The position numbers were made by a program, and so were the translations under genes. 64,000 bases of DNA from Gammaproteobacteria bacterium (GTDB lineage Bacteria; Pseudomonadota; Gammaproteobacteria; Tenderiales; Tenderiaceae): the NCBI GenBank assembly GCA_021731365.1, contig JAKFXL010000037.1:1-64000 (forward strand), given 5' to 3'. Below are positions 37,000-45,517 of this stretch, in pieces. The number at the start of each line of letters is the position of its first letter. Position 1 is the stretch's first letter. The notes below the pieces were generated by a model, which saw nothing but the letters and a program-made list of their open reading frames with translations, was not told where the DNA came from and did no database searches.

Positions 37000-37075
37000 G
37001 TCCCCATCGTCTAGAGGCCTAGGACATCGCCCTTTCACGGCGGTAACCGGGGTTCGAACCCCCGTGGGGACGCCA
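37000..37075 (+). tRNA. tRNA-Glu (anticodon TTC), copy 2
   Basis: Identical in all 76 bases to copy 1, including the encoded CCA. It may be read from the tRNA-Ala promoter through the weak hairpin between the copies. Confidence 0.98.
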
Positions 37076-37084
37076 TTTAGTACC

Positions 37085-37115
37085 AAGGCCCGCAGAATAT
37101 GCGGGCCTTTTTTTC
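37085..37115 (+). terminator. rho-independent terminator of the tRNA cluster
   Basis: A perfect 10-bp stem AAGGCCCGCA/TGCGGGCCTT with a 5-base loop runs into seven or more T. It is also the point where convergent minus-strand genes end. Confidence 0.93.
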
Positions 37116-37150
37116 GTCCGCACTTTCGTGTCTGCCCGACATTACCGGCG

Positions 37151-37720
37151 CTAGAAATTTACAATAATATTGGCACCGCCCATGGTGATGACCGATCCCT
37201 CTCTGAGTTGTTCGCCATATTGGTTGATGTTTGAGTTGTTAAAAACAATGGCGTAGCTTTTTAAATAGAGTGAGAAGTCGATGGGCGCGCGGCGCATAGA
37301 GGTTTTGATGCCCACGGCTCCGTAAATATCGATGGGGTCGGAACTCTGTTCTATGTTGGCGTTGGTAGTAGCCTCAGAGTCTTTGCCGATCTCATACATC
37401 AGGTAGTCACCAAGATCGATGCCGATCTCCACGTACGGGGAGAGCGTCGCTGGCAGCGATAACTTGGCGAAGGCATAGACTGGGTAGAGGGTATCTCTGT
37501 TATCAATCTCCAGCGGTTTGGAGGAGGTGATTTTGTTTGCGCTGACCCCCAGTCCAAAACCTTTATTGTAAGCCGTGAATGAGATGCCAGATGCGCGACT
37601 ACCATCACGTTGTTCGTGATGTACGGCAAGATAGCCACCTGTGGTGGCGGCCTGGCCGGGTAGCGAGATGGTTAACAGCAGGGTGCAGAGGGCCGCAGGT
37701 CTAATAAAGCGTTTAATCAT
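37151..37720 (-). CDS. exported hypothetical protein, possible outer-membrane beta-barrel
   Basis: A 189-residue protein of unrecognised family. A signal peptide (residues 1-24, ending PGQA) is followed by alternating hydrophobic/polar segments (GGYLAVHHEQ, GISFTAYNKGFGLGVS, YVEIGIDLGDYLMYEIG, IDFSLYLKSYAIVF) and ends with a C-terminal Phe (ANIIVNF), as in outer-membrane barrels. Such short proteins often look like an eight-stranded barrel. Its ATG overlaps the stop of the upstream reductase gene (ATGA), so it is co-translated, though no functional link is obvious. Confidence 0.7.
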   Translation of the reverse strand: MIKRFIRPAALCTLLLTISLPGQAATTGGYLAVHHEQRDGSRASGISFTAYNKGFGLGVSANKITSSKPLEIDNRDTLYPVYAFAKLSLPATLSPYVEIGIDLGDYLMYEIGKDSEATTNANIEQSSDPIDIYGAVGIKTSMRRAPIDFSLYLKSYAIVFNNSNINQYGEQLREGSVITMGGANIIVNF

Positions 37721-38703
37721 CCGATTTTCACCACTGTTCTGCCAATGCTTTTGCCAGCCAGCATTGTTTCAAACGCCTGGGGCAGCTCGTCAAGTGAGAT
37801 GACGCTGTGTACGATTTTATCAAGGTGTTGTGGTTTGAGTTCATTGCCCAGCCGCTTCCAGATCTTACGCCGCAAGGTAGCGGGGCAGTTGGCAGAGCTG
37901 ATACCGAGCAGATTGATGCTGCGTAAGATAAAGGGTAAGACGGACGTTTGTAACTCGGCCCCGGCTACCAGGCCGATTGAGGCGATATTACCGCGCTCTT
38001 TGGTAGTACGGGCGAGCCAGGCCAGAATGTCGCCACCAACACTGTCAACAGCACCGCCCCACAGGCCCTGTTCCAGGGCTGCTTTGCCCATGGTGAGCTC
38101 GTCACGCAACAGAACCCGGTTGGCACCCAGCTGCTGGAGCAGGGCGGAGTGCTCTTTTTTACCGGTGAGGGCGACTACTTCATAGCCGCGGGTGGCAAAT
38201 ATATCGACGGCCAACATGCCAACACCCCCGCTGGCACCGGTCACAACGATAGGTCCGTAGCTGGGGTTTTGGCGATTTTCTTCCATGCGGTGCAGGGCCA
38301 GTGCGGCGGTAAAGGCAGGGGTGCCCATGACCATTGCTTCAAACGGGCTGAGCCCTTTGGGCAGTGCGACCACACACTCACTGTGGACACGTACATATTC
38401 GGCATAGCCGCCGTCGTAGACTTCGCTCAACCCGGCACCGGTGACCAACACTTCATCACCCACAAGGAATTCGTCACTGCTGGAGTCAATTACAACCCCT
38501 GCCACATCAATGCCGCCCACTAATGGAGAGTGGCGCAGAATTTTGCCTTGGCCTGTTGCGGCCAGTGCATCTTTATAGTTTACGCTTGACCATGAGGCAT
38601 TGATGACAACATTGCCTGCGCTCAGGTCACTTAACGAGAGTCGTTCTAATCCCGCATGAGTAGTATTGTTATCACTGTGGATACGGTAGGCGCGGAAACT
38701 CAT
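37717..38703 (-). CDS. YhdH/AcuI family NADPH-dependent acryloyl-CoA reductase
   Basis: A 328-residue medium-chain reductase. The N-terminal GroES-like domain (SVNYKDALAATGQGKI, PLVGGIDVAGVV) lacks the zinc ligands of alcohol dehydrogenases, and the nucleotide-binding fold shows VTGASGGVGMLAVDIFA. This is the layout of YhdH/AcuI, which reduces acryloyl-CoA to propionyl-CoA. ATG at 38703 sits behind GGAGAGAGAAG; the frame is open to 38736. It neighbours acetoacetyl-CoA synthetase. The AcuI substrate assignment is by family only. Confidence 0.85.
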   Translation of the reverse strand: MSFRAYRIHSDNNTTHAGLERLSLSDLSAGNVVINASWSSVNYKDALAATGQGKILRHSPLVGGIDVAGVVIDSSSDEFLVGDEVLVTGAGLSEVYDGGYAEYVRVHSECVVALPKGLSPFEAMVMGTPAFTAALALHRMEENRQNPSYGPIVVTGASGGVGMLAVDIFATRGYEVVALTGKKEHSALLQQLGANRVLLRDELTMGKAALEQGLWGGAVDSVGGDILAWLARTTKERGNIASIGLVAGAELQTSVLPFILRSINLLGISSANCPATLRRKIWKRLGNELKPQHLDKIVHSVISLDELPQAFETMLAGKSIGRTVVKIG

Positions 38704-38774
38704 CTTCTCTCTCCTGGGGCGACAAGGGTTTGACATACTACGCTGACTTTGGGGGGCGTGGCCAGTGTGCAGAC

Positions 38775-40727
38775 TTAGTCGAGTTCTAATGTCGGGATAT
38801 TACGAAAAAACTCCAGTGCTTCCGGATTGGCCAGTGCATCAATGTTGCTGAGGGGACGGTTGTGGATGAGATCACGTACCGTCAGTTCAACAATTTTGCC
38901 ACTACGGGTGCGCGGAATGTCACCGACCTGAATGATCTTGGCGGGTACGTGGCGGGGGGTGGTGTGGTTGCGAAGGGTGGTTTTAATTGTGTTGATCAGC
39001 GCATCATTCAGCGTCAGGCCATTTTTTAATATGACAAAGAGGATGATGCGTACATCGTCGTGCCATTGTTGAGCGACGGCGATGCTCTCCTGAATCTCGG
39101 GTAGCTGCTCTACCTGACGATAGATCTCAGCGGTACCAATACGGACGCCACCGGGATTTAATACGGTATCGGAGCGGCCATAAATGATCAGGCCATCATG
39201 TTCTGTCAATTCAGCATAATCGCCATGGGCCCAGGTGTTGGCAAAACGTTCAAAATAGGCGGCCCGGTAACGGGCACCATCGGCATCACCCCAGAAACCG
39301 ATGGGCATTGAGGGTGCCGGCGCCTCACATACCAATTCCCCCTGTTGCTGATGAAGGTGTTTCCCCTGTTCATTGTAGATAGCGACTTTCATGCCTAAAC
39401 CACGGCACTGCAACTCGCCTTTATATACGGGCAAGAGTGGGTTGCCCAGGGCAAAGCAGGAGATGATATCTGTTCCGCCTGAGATTGAGGCCAGCAGTAG
39501 CTCTTGTTTGATGTCGCGATAGACAAAATCAAAAGATTCGGGCAACAGTGGTGAGCCAGTACTCAGAAGCGTTTTCAGTGATGAAAGATTATGAGTTTGA
39601 TTCGGTTTTGCAGCGCTTTTTTCCAGTGCAGAGAGATATTTGGCACTTGTCCCGAAGATTGTTGCCTGCTCTTGCTCAGCATAATCAAACAAGATTTCAT
39701 TGTGTGGATGGAACGGAGAGCCATCATAGAGCAGCACAGTGGCCCCTGTTGCCAATGAGCTTACCAGCCAGTTCCACATCATCCAACCGCAGGTGGTGAA
39801 ATAAAATATACGGTCTTCTGCTTTCAGGTCCGTATGTAATGCCAGCTCTTTTAGATGTTGTAGCAATGTGCCACCTGCACCATGAACAATGCATTTTGGC
39901 AATCCTGTCGTTCCTGAAGAGTAGAGTATGTAGAGCGGATGGTCGAACGGTAGCTGTGTAAACTCGATTTCAGTGGCGCTATTGTGGATGAAGTCATGCC
40001 AGTGAGTTGCGTGTGGCACCGTTGCGATACTAGGCTGAGACTCTATGTAAGGTATCACCACCACATGCTGTAGCGTTGGTAGCTGTTGTGTAATGTGTGT
40101 GGCACGGAGCAGGGAATCGATTTTTTGCCCTTTGAACCAGTAGCCGTCTGCGGTGAAGAGCAGTTTTGGTTCAATCTGGCTGAACCGTTCCACCGCACCA
40201 TTCACACCAAAGTCTGGTGAACATGAAGACCAGATTGCGCCAATACTGGTTGTGGCCAGCATCGCGATTACCGTCTCCGGCATGTTTGGCATAAACCCCA
40301 CCACCCGGTCGCCTGTTGTCACCCCTTGGGTGCGCATCGCCGCGGCCAGCTGCGCCACCTGTTGATAAAGTTCACGATAGCTTAGGGCCCGTTTTACCTG
40401 ATCTTCGCCCCAAAAAATTAATGCCGCTTTATCATCACGGCGTTGTAACAGGTTTTCTGCGAAGTTGAGCTTTGCGCCACCAAACCATCGGGCCTCTGGG
40501 ATATTTTTACCATGGCTCAACACCTCATCCCATAGTTTTGAGGATCTCACCTGAGTGAATCGCCATACCATCGGCCAGAACTCCTCTGGCTGGTTGATAG
40601 ACCAGTTATAAAGTTCGCTATAGTTTTGAATGGAGTAGTTGAGGTTGTTATTGACGCGGGCAATAAATCGGCTCAGGTTGGCATCAATAATACGTGTGGG
40701 TGATGGGCTCCAGAGGGGCAGATTCAT
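38775..40727 (-). CDS. acetoacetyl-CoA synthetase
   Basis: A 650-residue acyl-adenylating enzyme that activates acetoacetate with ATP and CoA. The ATP-binding motif [20 protein letters not shown] is present, along with the hinge [21 protein letters not shown] and the catalytic Lys in [15 protein letters not shown]. The N-terminus (W-S-P-S, then [10 protein letters not shown] and [12 protein letters not shown]) matches the acetoacetate branch rather than acetyl-CoA synthetase. It would complete leucine degradation by recycling the acetoacetate released by HMG-CoA lyase at 43713. ATG at 40727 is preferred over GTG at 40733. Confidence 0.9.
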   Translation of the reverse strand: MNLPLWSPSPTRIIDANLSRFIARVNNNLNYSIQNYSELYNWSINQPEEFWPMVWRFTQVRSSKLWDEVLSHGKNIPEARWFGGAKLNFAENLLQRRDDKAALIFWGEDQVKRALSYRELYQQVAQLAAAMRTQGVTTGDRVVGFMPNMPETVIAMLATTSIGAIWSSCSPDFGVNGAVERFSQIEPKLLFTADGYWFKGQKIDSLLRATHITQQLPTLQHVVVIPYIESQPSIATVPHATHWHDFIHNSATEIEFTQLPFDHPLYILYSSGTTGLPKCIVHGAGGTLLQHLKELALHTDLKAEDRIFYFTTCGWMMWNWLVSSLATGATVLLYDGSPFHPHNEILFDYAEQEQATIFGTSAKYLSALEKSAAKPNQTHNLSSLKTLLSTGSPLLPESFDFVYRDIKQELLLASISGGTDIISCFALGNPLLPVYKGELQCRGLGMKVAIYNEQGKHLHQQQGELVCEAPAPSMPIGFWGDADGARYRAAYFERFANTWAHGDYAELTEHDGLIIYGRSDTVLNPGGVRIGTAEIYRQVEQLPEIQESIAVAQQWHDDVRIILFVILKNGLTLNDALINTIKTTLRNHTTPRHVPAKIIQVGDIPRTRSGKIVELTVRDLIHNRPLSNIDALANPEALEFFRNIPTLELD

Positions 40728-40885
40728 AGTCACTCTCGTTAGTATCAGGCTGGGGTTACTACTATAGATCGTATGTGTGGGGTTACTTCTGAAGTCATTC
40801 TGGTATTAATCTTTAGCTCACGTTTTAGCCGTAACTACCGATGATAAGGGTTAAGTAAAACTCTGAAACAGGGGAGCATATCCAT

Positions 40886-42178
40886 ATGACTGCATCCATT
40901 AGTATTAAAGTTCTTATTGTTGCTGTTTCAGCAGAGGTAGGGAAAAGCGTTGCTCAGGCGGTAACAAAAGCCGGTTTTAGCACCAAAGGTAAATTTGCCA
41001 CCAGTCTGGATATTTTGGAAGCTGAGCTCCAGAAGCAGCCGTGGGACTTTGTATTGGCCGCGGATACATTGCCAGACTCCATGGGATTGGCACAGATTGT
41101 GGCAATAACAAATGAACATCAGGCACATACCCCGGTTGTTGTTGTGAACCAAAACGTTGACGACAATCTTCGCTATGAGGCGCTAACGGCAGGGGCAAAG
41201 GATGCCGTATCAAGCCAAAATTTAAAATTATTGGGATTGGTCTTAAAGCCAGGAAAGGTGCAGGAGACATCTTCTTTAGTCGAAGGTATGGAGGATGATT
41301 TTTCGACTGACCCCGAAGTCTCATCAACTTCTGATGCTCCCAAAAAGAAGATATCTGCGGTTGCCGTGGCTGCTCCAGAGCCTCTTTCTGAAGAGGAATC
41401 CCTGTGGAGCATAAAAATTAACAAAGCACTTGAAGCAGGTCGATTCATTTGCGCCTATCAACCAATTGTCAATTTGAATGCCGAGCCATCTGCAAATTAT
41501 GAGCTCTTGTTAAGGATGCTGGACGATGAGGGCAATGAGATACCGCCAGGGGCTTTTCTTGGTGTGGCTGAAAAAACAGGGCGAATGAGTGATATCGACC
41601 GCTGGGTCATTTTACATGCGATTAAAACCATTAAAATAAAACTGAAAGAAGATCCAACCACGCGATTTTTTATAAAACTTTCAACCCAGACATTGCAGGA
41701 CAGTAAATTGATCCGTTGGTTAAGTGAGCAACTTCATGATGCAAAGCTTCCAGCCCACCGTTTTGTATTCGAAATCACTGCTGATGCGGCATGTAAGAAT
41801 GAGCAGCGAATCACCACTTTGGTGAGCGCAATTAAGATGAATAACTGCATGATCTGTATCGACCGTGTGAACGATACAGAAAGCCATAAAAGATTGGCTG
41901 CTGACCTTGGTGTTAACTATCTTAAGCTTGCCGGGCAGTTGATTCATGAACTTTCAGTGAATAGAGATAATCAATATGCGGTAGATAGTATTTCCCGCTA
42001 TGCAAAAGAGAATAAAATCCAAACGATTGCCCAGTTTGTTCAGGATGCTTCATCGCTGGCATTCCTGTGGCAAAAAGGGATTAACTATATTCAAGGGTAT
42101 TATCTGCAGCGCCCGGATTCAGAGCTGAACTATAAATTTGCGATTGAAGAGGCCGAGTGTGAGGCCCCACCACCCTGA
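40886..42178 (+). CDS. degenerate receiver-EAL domain protein (probable c-di-GMP effector)
   Basis: A 430-residue cytoplasmic protein. Residues 7-115 look like a receiver domain, but the acidic pair after strand 1 is missing (VLIVAVSAEVGK); Asp60 is in the place of the phosphoacceptor. A Ser/Thr/acidic linker (125-165) leads to an EAL domain (about 175-420). It keeps Glu206 (YELLLR), Glu296, Asp326, Lys347 and QGYYLQRP, but the metal-binding Asn is Lys264, the second Asp of the DD pair is lost (CIDRVND), and the Glu after the Lys is Gln (TIAQFVQ). Phosphodiesterase activity is therefore unlikely; a binding role like FimX or LapD is more probable. It is convergent with a PilZ gene. Confidence 0.85.
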   Translation: MTASISIKVLIVAVSAEVGKSVAQAVTKAGFSTKGKFATSLDILEAELQKQPWDFVLAADTLPDSMGLAQIVAITNEHQAHTPVVVVNQNVDDNLRYEALTAGAKDAVSSQNLKLLGLVLKPGKVQETSSLVEGMEDDFSTDPEVSSTSDAPKKKISAVAVAAPEPLSEEESLWSIKINKALEAGRFICAYQPIVNLNAEPSANYELLLRMLDDEGNEIPPGAFLGVAEKTGRMSDIDRWVILHAIKTIKIKLKEDPTTRFFIKLSTQTLQDSKLIRWLSEQLHDAKLPAHRFVFEITADAACKNEQRITTLVSAIKMNNCMICIDRVNDTESHKRLAADLGVNYLKLAGQLIHELSVNRDNQYAVDSISRYAKENKIQTIAQFVQDASSLAFLWQKGINYIQGYYLQRPDSELNYKFAIEEAECEAPPP

Positions 42179-42280
42179 TTAGGGTGGGTGATGGCTCGGG
42201 ATGTGACTGGCTGAATATATTATTTGTGGTGGGCCTGTAACGTCGTGTGTGGACGACAAACCATCTGATACTGTCCTTCT

Positions 42281-42320
42281 GAAAAAACCAAGACAGACAG
42301 GATCGCGTCGAGTCTGTCTG
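42281..42320 (-). terminator. rho-independent terminator of the PilZ gene
   Basis: On the minus strand CAGACAG and CTGTCTG form a 7-bp stem around a 13-base loop, and TTTTTT follows five bases later (42281-42287 region). It lies 26 bases past the PilZ stop, between two convergent genes. Confidence 0.6.
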
Positions 42321-42345
42321 ATTCAGTATTTAATCACTGTTGATA

Positions 42346-42717
42346 TTATTCAAAATCATCCAGGTATTTTCTGACAGCCATAAATAACAGGCAGTTATGA
42401 TCAGCCGTTTTTGCATCAAACTCAATACCCATCTTAAAGGCATCTGTCGCAGGGACATCATGAAGGGGATCTCTGTTCTCAATGCACCAGGCGACTCGGC
42501 CATTGATAGCCAGCTTCAGATCGGCGGCATTAAAGTTCAGGCGAATGTTGGTGTTGGCCTCAACCTTGTGAGCGAAGGCAATACCAACGCCAGAGATGGA
42601 GACATCTTTAACATCAAGTATGGGGTATGTTTTACCATCGATAGTGATTTGAAACTCGCCGAGTATCTCGCCGGCAACCCGCTTTCTTTCATGCTGGCGT
42701 CTTTCATGTGTACTCAT
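42346..42717 (-). CDS. PilZ domain protein
   Basis: A 123-residue single-domain PilZ protein that should bind cyclic di-GMP. The N-terminal arginine motif is in ERRQHERKRVAG (RxxxR), and the second motif is DVSISGVGIAF (DxSxxG, residues about 40-50), both intact. It ends in an FMAVRKYLDDFE helix. It is convergent with the degenerate EAL protein, so both are linked to the same second messenger. ATG at 42717 has AGGATG a few bases upstream. Confidence 0.92.
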   Translation of the reverse strand: MSTHERRQHERKRVAGEILGEFQITIDGKTYPILDVKDVSISGVGIAFAHKVEANTNIRLNFNAADLKLAINGRVAWCIENRDPLHDVPATDAFKMGIEFDAKTADHNCLLFMAVRKYLDDFE

Positions 42718-42890
42718 CTTCTGTACATCCTTATTTTTAGTATGGAGTGTGTAAATGTTATCGGTTTTAACAGTACTCCCTGTAGAGCTTTTAACCTAAA
42801 TAATGGTTTATATTTTGTGTGGTAAATTAGTTGCAATAAAATTGAATATGTTGCAGGTAGATATAGGGTTAATGCAGTGTGGCCCCATCG

Positions 42891-43661
42891 CTATTTTGGT
42901 TGCATCCGTAATGCCCCGTCTAATCTGATTACCTCGCCATTCAGCATGGGGTTTTCATAAATGTGCTGTACCAGTTGCGCAAATTCATGGGGTTGTCCAA
43001 GTCGGTGGGGGTAGGGGGTATTGGCGGCGAGGGCTTCGCGGGCCTCAATGGGCAAGGTATTGAACATTGGCGTTTCGAAAATGCCAGGTGCAATCGTCAT
43101 GACACGTACACCGATACGGGAAAATTCGCGGGCCAGTGGCAGCGCCATGCTCACCACGCCGCCTTTGGATGCGGCGTAGGCGGCTTGGCCAATTTGCCCT
43201 TCCAGGGCGGCGATGGAGGCGGTGTTGATGATGACACCACGTTCTCCATCCGACCCTTGGGGGGTGTTGTTCTGCATGATATTGGCAACAGCACGGCAAA
43301 TGGCAAAGGTGCCGATAAGGTTGATGCGGATGGTGTGTTCAAACTCTGCGGTACTCATCAGACCATCGCGGGCCAGTACGCGACGGCTGGGGGCGATGCC
43401 AGCGCAATTGACGGCTAGTGTGATCTCACCAAGTGTTGAGGCGGCAGCGGCGACAGCACTGTCTACTTGAGACTCTGATGAGACGTCGGCTTCGAAGAAA
43501 TGCGCACGTGGGCCGAGTGCGGCGACGGTGGCGCGATTTTGCTCGGGTTTGATGTCGAGTATAGCTACTTCGCTACCGGCGTCGAGCAGGCGTTTTGCCA
43601 CGGCGAGGCCAAGGCCGGAGGCACCGCCGGTGATGATGGCTCTGCATTGGTTGAAGATCAT
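42891..43661 (-). CDS. SDR 3-hydroxyacyl-CoA dehydrogenase (type 2, HSD17B10-like)
   Basis: A 256-residue short-chain dehydrogenase. The NAD motif TGGASGLGLAVAKRLL and Asp in AILDIKPEQ point to NAD(H). NCAGIAPS, the catalytic Ser in INTASIAA, and the YAASKGG triad segment are intact. The sequence style (VLARDGLMSTAEFEHTIRINLIGTF, PGIFETPMF) is that of type 2 3-hydroxyacyl-CoA or 2-methyl-3-hydroxybutyryl-CoA dehydrogenases, which act in isoleucine and fatty acid breakdown. It is the last gene of a minus-strand run. Confidence 0.88.
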   Translation of the reverse strand: MIFNQCRAIITGGASGLGLAVAKRLLDAGSEVAILDIKPEQNRATVAALGPRAHFFEADVSSESQVDSAVAAAASTLGEITLAVNCAGIAPSRRVLARDGLMSTAEFEHTIRINLIGTFAICRAVANIMQNNTPQGSDGERGVIINTASIAALEGQIGQAAYAASKGGVVSMALPLAREFSRIGVRVMTIAPGIFETPMFNTLPIEAREALAANTPYPHRLGQPHEFAQLVQHIYENPMLNGEVIRLDGALRMQPK

Positions 43662-43712
43662 TTGATGGGTTCCTGTTTTTAATACCCCTCATTGTAGGAA
43701 GGGGTCTTGTGG

Positions 43713-44618
43713 TCACATTGGAGGGCGGGGCAAAACTCTTCCTACCCTGCTTTGATTCTCCCGGCCAAGTTTTTCGCAGATGAACCTTCCTGCATCCACC
43801 AATAGATTAAGATCAACGCCAGTCTCGATGTCCATTCCTTTTAACATATAGAGCAGATCTTCAGTTGCCACATTACCGGTGGCACCATTGGCATAGGGGC
43901 AGCCACCCAAGCCTGCGACTGAGGCATCAACAACGCCAACACCCTCTTGCAGACAGACGAAGATATTGGCTAACGCCTGTCCACGGGTGTCGTGAAAGTG
44001 CACGGCAAGGTGTTTTATGGATACGTGTTCGGCGACTGTCAGTACCATCTCGCGGGCCTTGCGTGGCGTGCCGACACCAATGGTGTCACCTAACGATATT
44101 TCGTAACAGCCCATGGTGTGAAGTTGTTTGGCGAGCCTGGCGACCCTTTCCAGCTTTACATCACCATCATAAGGGCAGCCGAGCGCGCAGGAGATGTAGG
44201 CACGGATTCGGATGTTCTGTTGTCTTGCCAGTTCAATCACCGGTTCGAAGCGTTGTAGTGACTCAGTAATGGAGCAGTTGATGTTCTTCTGGTTGAAACT
44301 CTCGGAGGCGGAGGTGAAGAGGGCTATCTCTTTAACACCTACAGTCAGTGCCCGTTCCATGCCTTTGATGTTGGGGATCAGTACGGGGTAGGAGACGCCG
44401 GGCAGTTTGTTGATGTTGGTATAGACAACTTCAGCATCGGCCAGCTGCGGAATGCGTGCTGGATTGACCATGCTGGTCGCTTCGATGACTGAGAGACCGG
44501 TGGCGGAGAGGCGGTTAATGAATTCAACTTTGGTGGCACTGTCAATTTTGTTAGGTTCGTTTTGCAGACCATCGCGTGGACCAACTTCGACGATTTTAAC
44601 GTGTTTGGGAAGGTTCAT
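43713..44618 (-). CDS. mvaB: hydroxymethylglutaryl-CoA lyase
   Basis: Splits HMG-CoA into acetyl-CoA and acetoacetate, the final step of leucine degradation. The 301-residue TIM barrel has VEVGPRDGLQNEP at the start, the metal-binding HFHDTRGQAL and the active-site Cys loop GLGGCPYANGATGNVATED. ATG at 44618. The gene lies downstream of the hydratase and carboxylase genes in the order expected for a leucine cluster; the 121-base gap to the hydratase contains a small palindrome. Confidence 0.95.
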   Translation of the reverse strand: MNLPKHVKIVEVGPRDGLQNEPNKIDSATKVEFINRLSATGLSVIEATSMVNPARIPQLADAEVVYTNINKLPGVSYPVLIPNIKGMERALTVGVKEIALFTSASESFNQKNINCSITESLQRFEPVIELARQQNIRIRAYISCALGCPYDGDVKLERVARLAKQLHTMGCYEISLGDTIGVGTPRKAREMVLTVAEHVSIKHLAVHFHDTRGQALANIFVCLQEGVGVVDASVAGLGGCPYANGATGNVATEDLLYMLKGMDIETGVDLNLLVDAGRFICEKLGRENQSRVGRVLPRPPM

Positions 44619-44636
44619 CAGATGCCACCGTTGTCA

Positions 44637-44654
44637 TTCCGGTGAATGCCGGAA
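44637..44654. repeat. short palindrome in the leucine cluster
   Basis: TTCCGG-TGAATG-CCGGAA forms a perfect 6-bp stem. With its flank GTCATTCCGG it resembles a common short intergenic repeat of proteobacteria. It lies between the hydratase stop and the mvaB start. Confidence 0.5.
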
Positions 44655-44739
44655 CCTAGGCAGCCGCTGTTGTATGAGGTTGTCACGCCCCTTTTATCGT
44701 GTGGCTGTGAAACATTTTGGGCAATGGTGGTACCCATCG

Positions 44740-45516
44740 TCATGGCTTTATCCAGTGTGGGTCACGTTTCTCCAAAAATGCGGTTAACCCCTCTTGCCCC
44801 TCTGGTGATGCCCGCAATGCTGCAATCAACGCCACCAGTTCGTTATCAATCTCATCACTACTCAGCCGTGGCATCAGCCGTTTGCATGCCTTGACCGCTT
44901 CAGGGCCTGCCTTTAAGAGTTGGCGAATGGTTTTATCGACGGTCTCGTCGAGTTGTTCGTCAGCCACGACCTGATGTACCAATTGCAGGTTTAGTGCTTC
45001 ATTACTGCTGAACTGTGCAGCGGTTAAAAAAAGTCGCCGTGTATGGCGTGGGCCGATGCTCATTAATATATAAGGTGATATTACTGCGGGTACTAATCCA
45101 AGCCGTACTTCGGTAAAGGCAAACTGTGCGTTGTGGGTGGTGATGGCGATGTCACAACAGGCGATCAGACCCAGACCACCACCGTATGACGAGCCGTTAA
45201 TACGGGCGATGGTTGGTCTCTGCACGTCAGACAAGGTACGCATCAGCATGGCGAGTTGCGCCGCATCTCTGCGGTTGGTCTCTTCATCATGATCAACGGA
45301 CGCACGCATCCATTCGAGATCGGCACCACTGGAGAATGATGCACCTGCACCGGTGATCACAATCACACGTACTGTTGCATCGCTGTTGCACTCATCAAGT
45401 GCGGTAATCAGTTCGCCGATTAACGCACCATTCAACGCATTATGACGCTCGGGGCGGTTTAGAGTGAGGGTGCGTACACCACGTTTATCAGTGGTTACCA
45501 GCAGGTTGCTCATCAT
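44740..45516 (-). CDS. enoyl-CoA hydratase, probable methylglutaconyl-CoA hydratase
   Basis: A 258-residue crotonase-fold enzyme. The first oxyanion-hole segment is SFSSGADLEWMR, and the second INGSSYGGGLGLIACCDIAI. FTEVRLGLVPAVISPY is where the catalytic glutamates lie. Its place between the methylcrotonyl-CoA carboxylase subunit and HMG-CoA lyase makes 3-methylglutaconyl-CoA hydratase (LiuC) the likeliest role. ATG at 45516 (or 45513) lies one base after the upstream stop, with AGGA in the end of that gene. The frame to 45588 is rejected. Confidence 0.9.
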   Translation of the reverse strand: MMSNLLVTTDKRGVRTLTLNRPERHNALNGALIGELITALDECNSDATVRVIVITGAGASFSSGADLEWMRASVDHDEETNRRDAAQLAMLMRTLSDVQRPTIARINGSSYGGGLGLIACCDIAITTHNAQFAFTEVRLGLVPAVISPYILMSIGPRHTRRLFLTAAQFSSNEALNLQLVHQVVADEQLDETVDKTIRQLLKAGPEAVKACKRLMPRLSSDEIDNELVALIAALRASPEGQEGLTAFLEKRDPHWIKP

Positions 45517-45517
45517 A

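Larger units (their letters stand above)
36789..37090 (+). repeat. tandem duplication of a tRNA-Glu unit
   Basis: Bases 36789-36896 and 36983-37090 are copies of 108 bases that differ at one position (36797/36991). Each copy carries 17 bases upstream, the whole tRNA-Glu and the start of the following hairpin. The 86-base spacer is not repeated. Confidence 0.85.

Noticed and set aside
36971-37234. 87-residue open frame across the second tRNA-Glu
   Set aside because: Its coding span contains a complete tRNA and a terminator, so it cannot be a gene.
44452-44787. 111-residue plus-strand open frame near the hydratase gene
   Set aside because: It spans an antisense part of mvaB and the palindrome; nothing supports translation.
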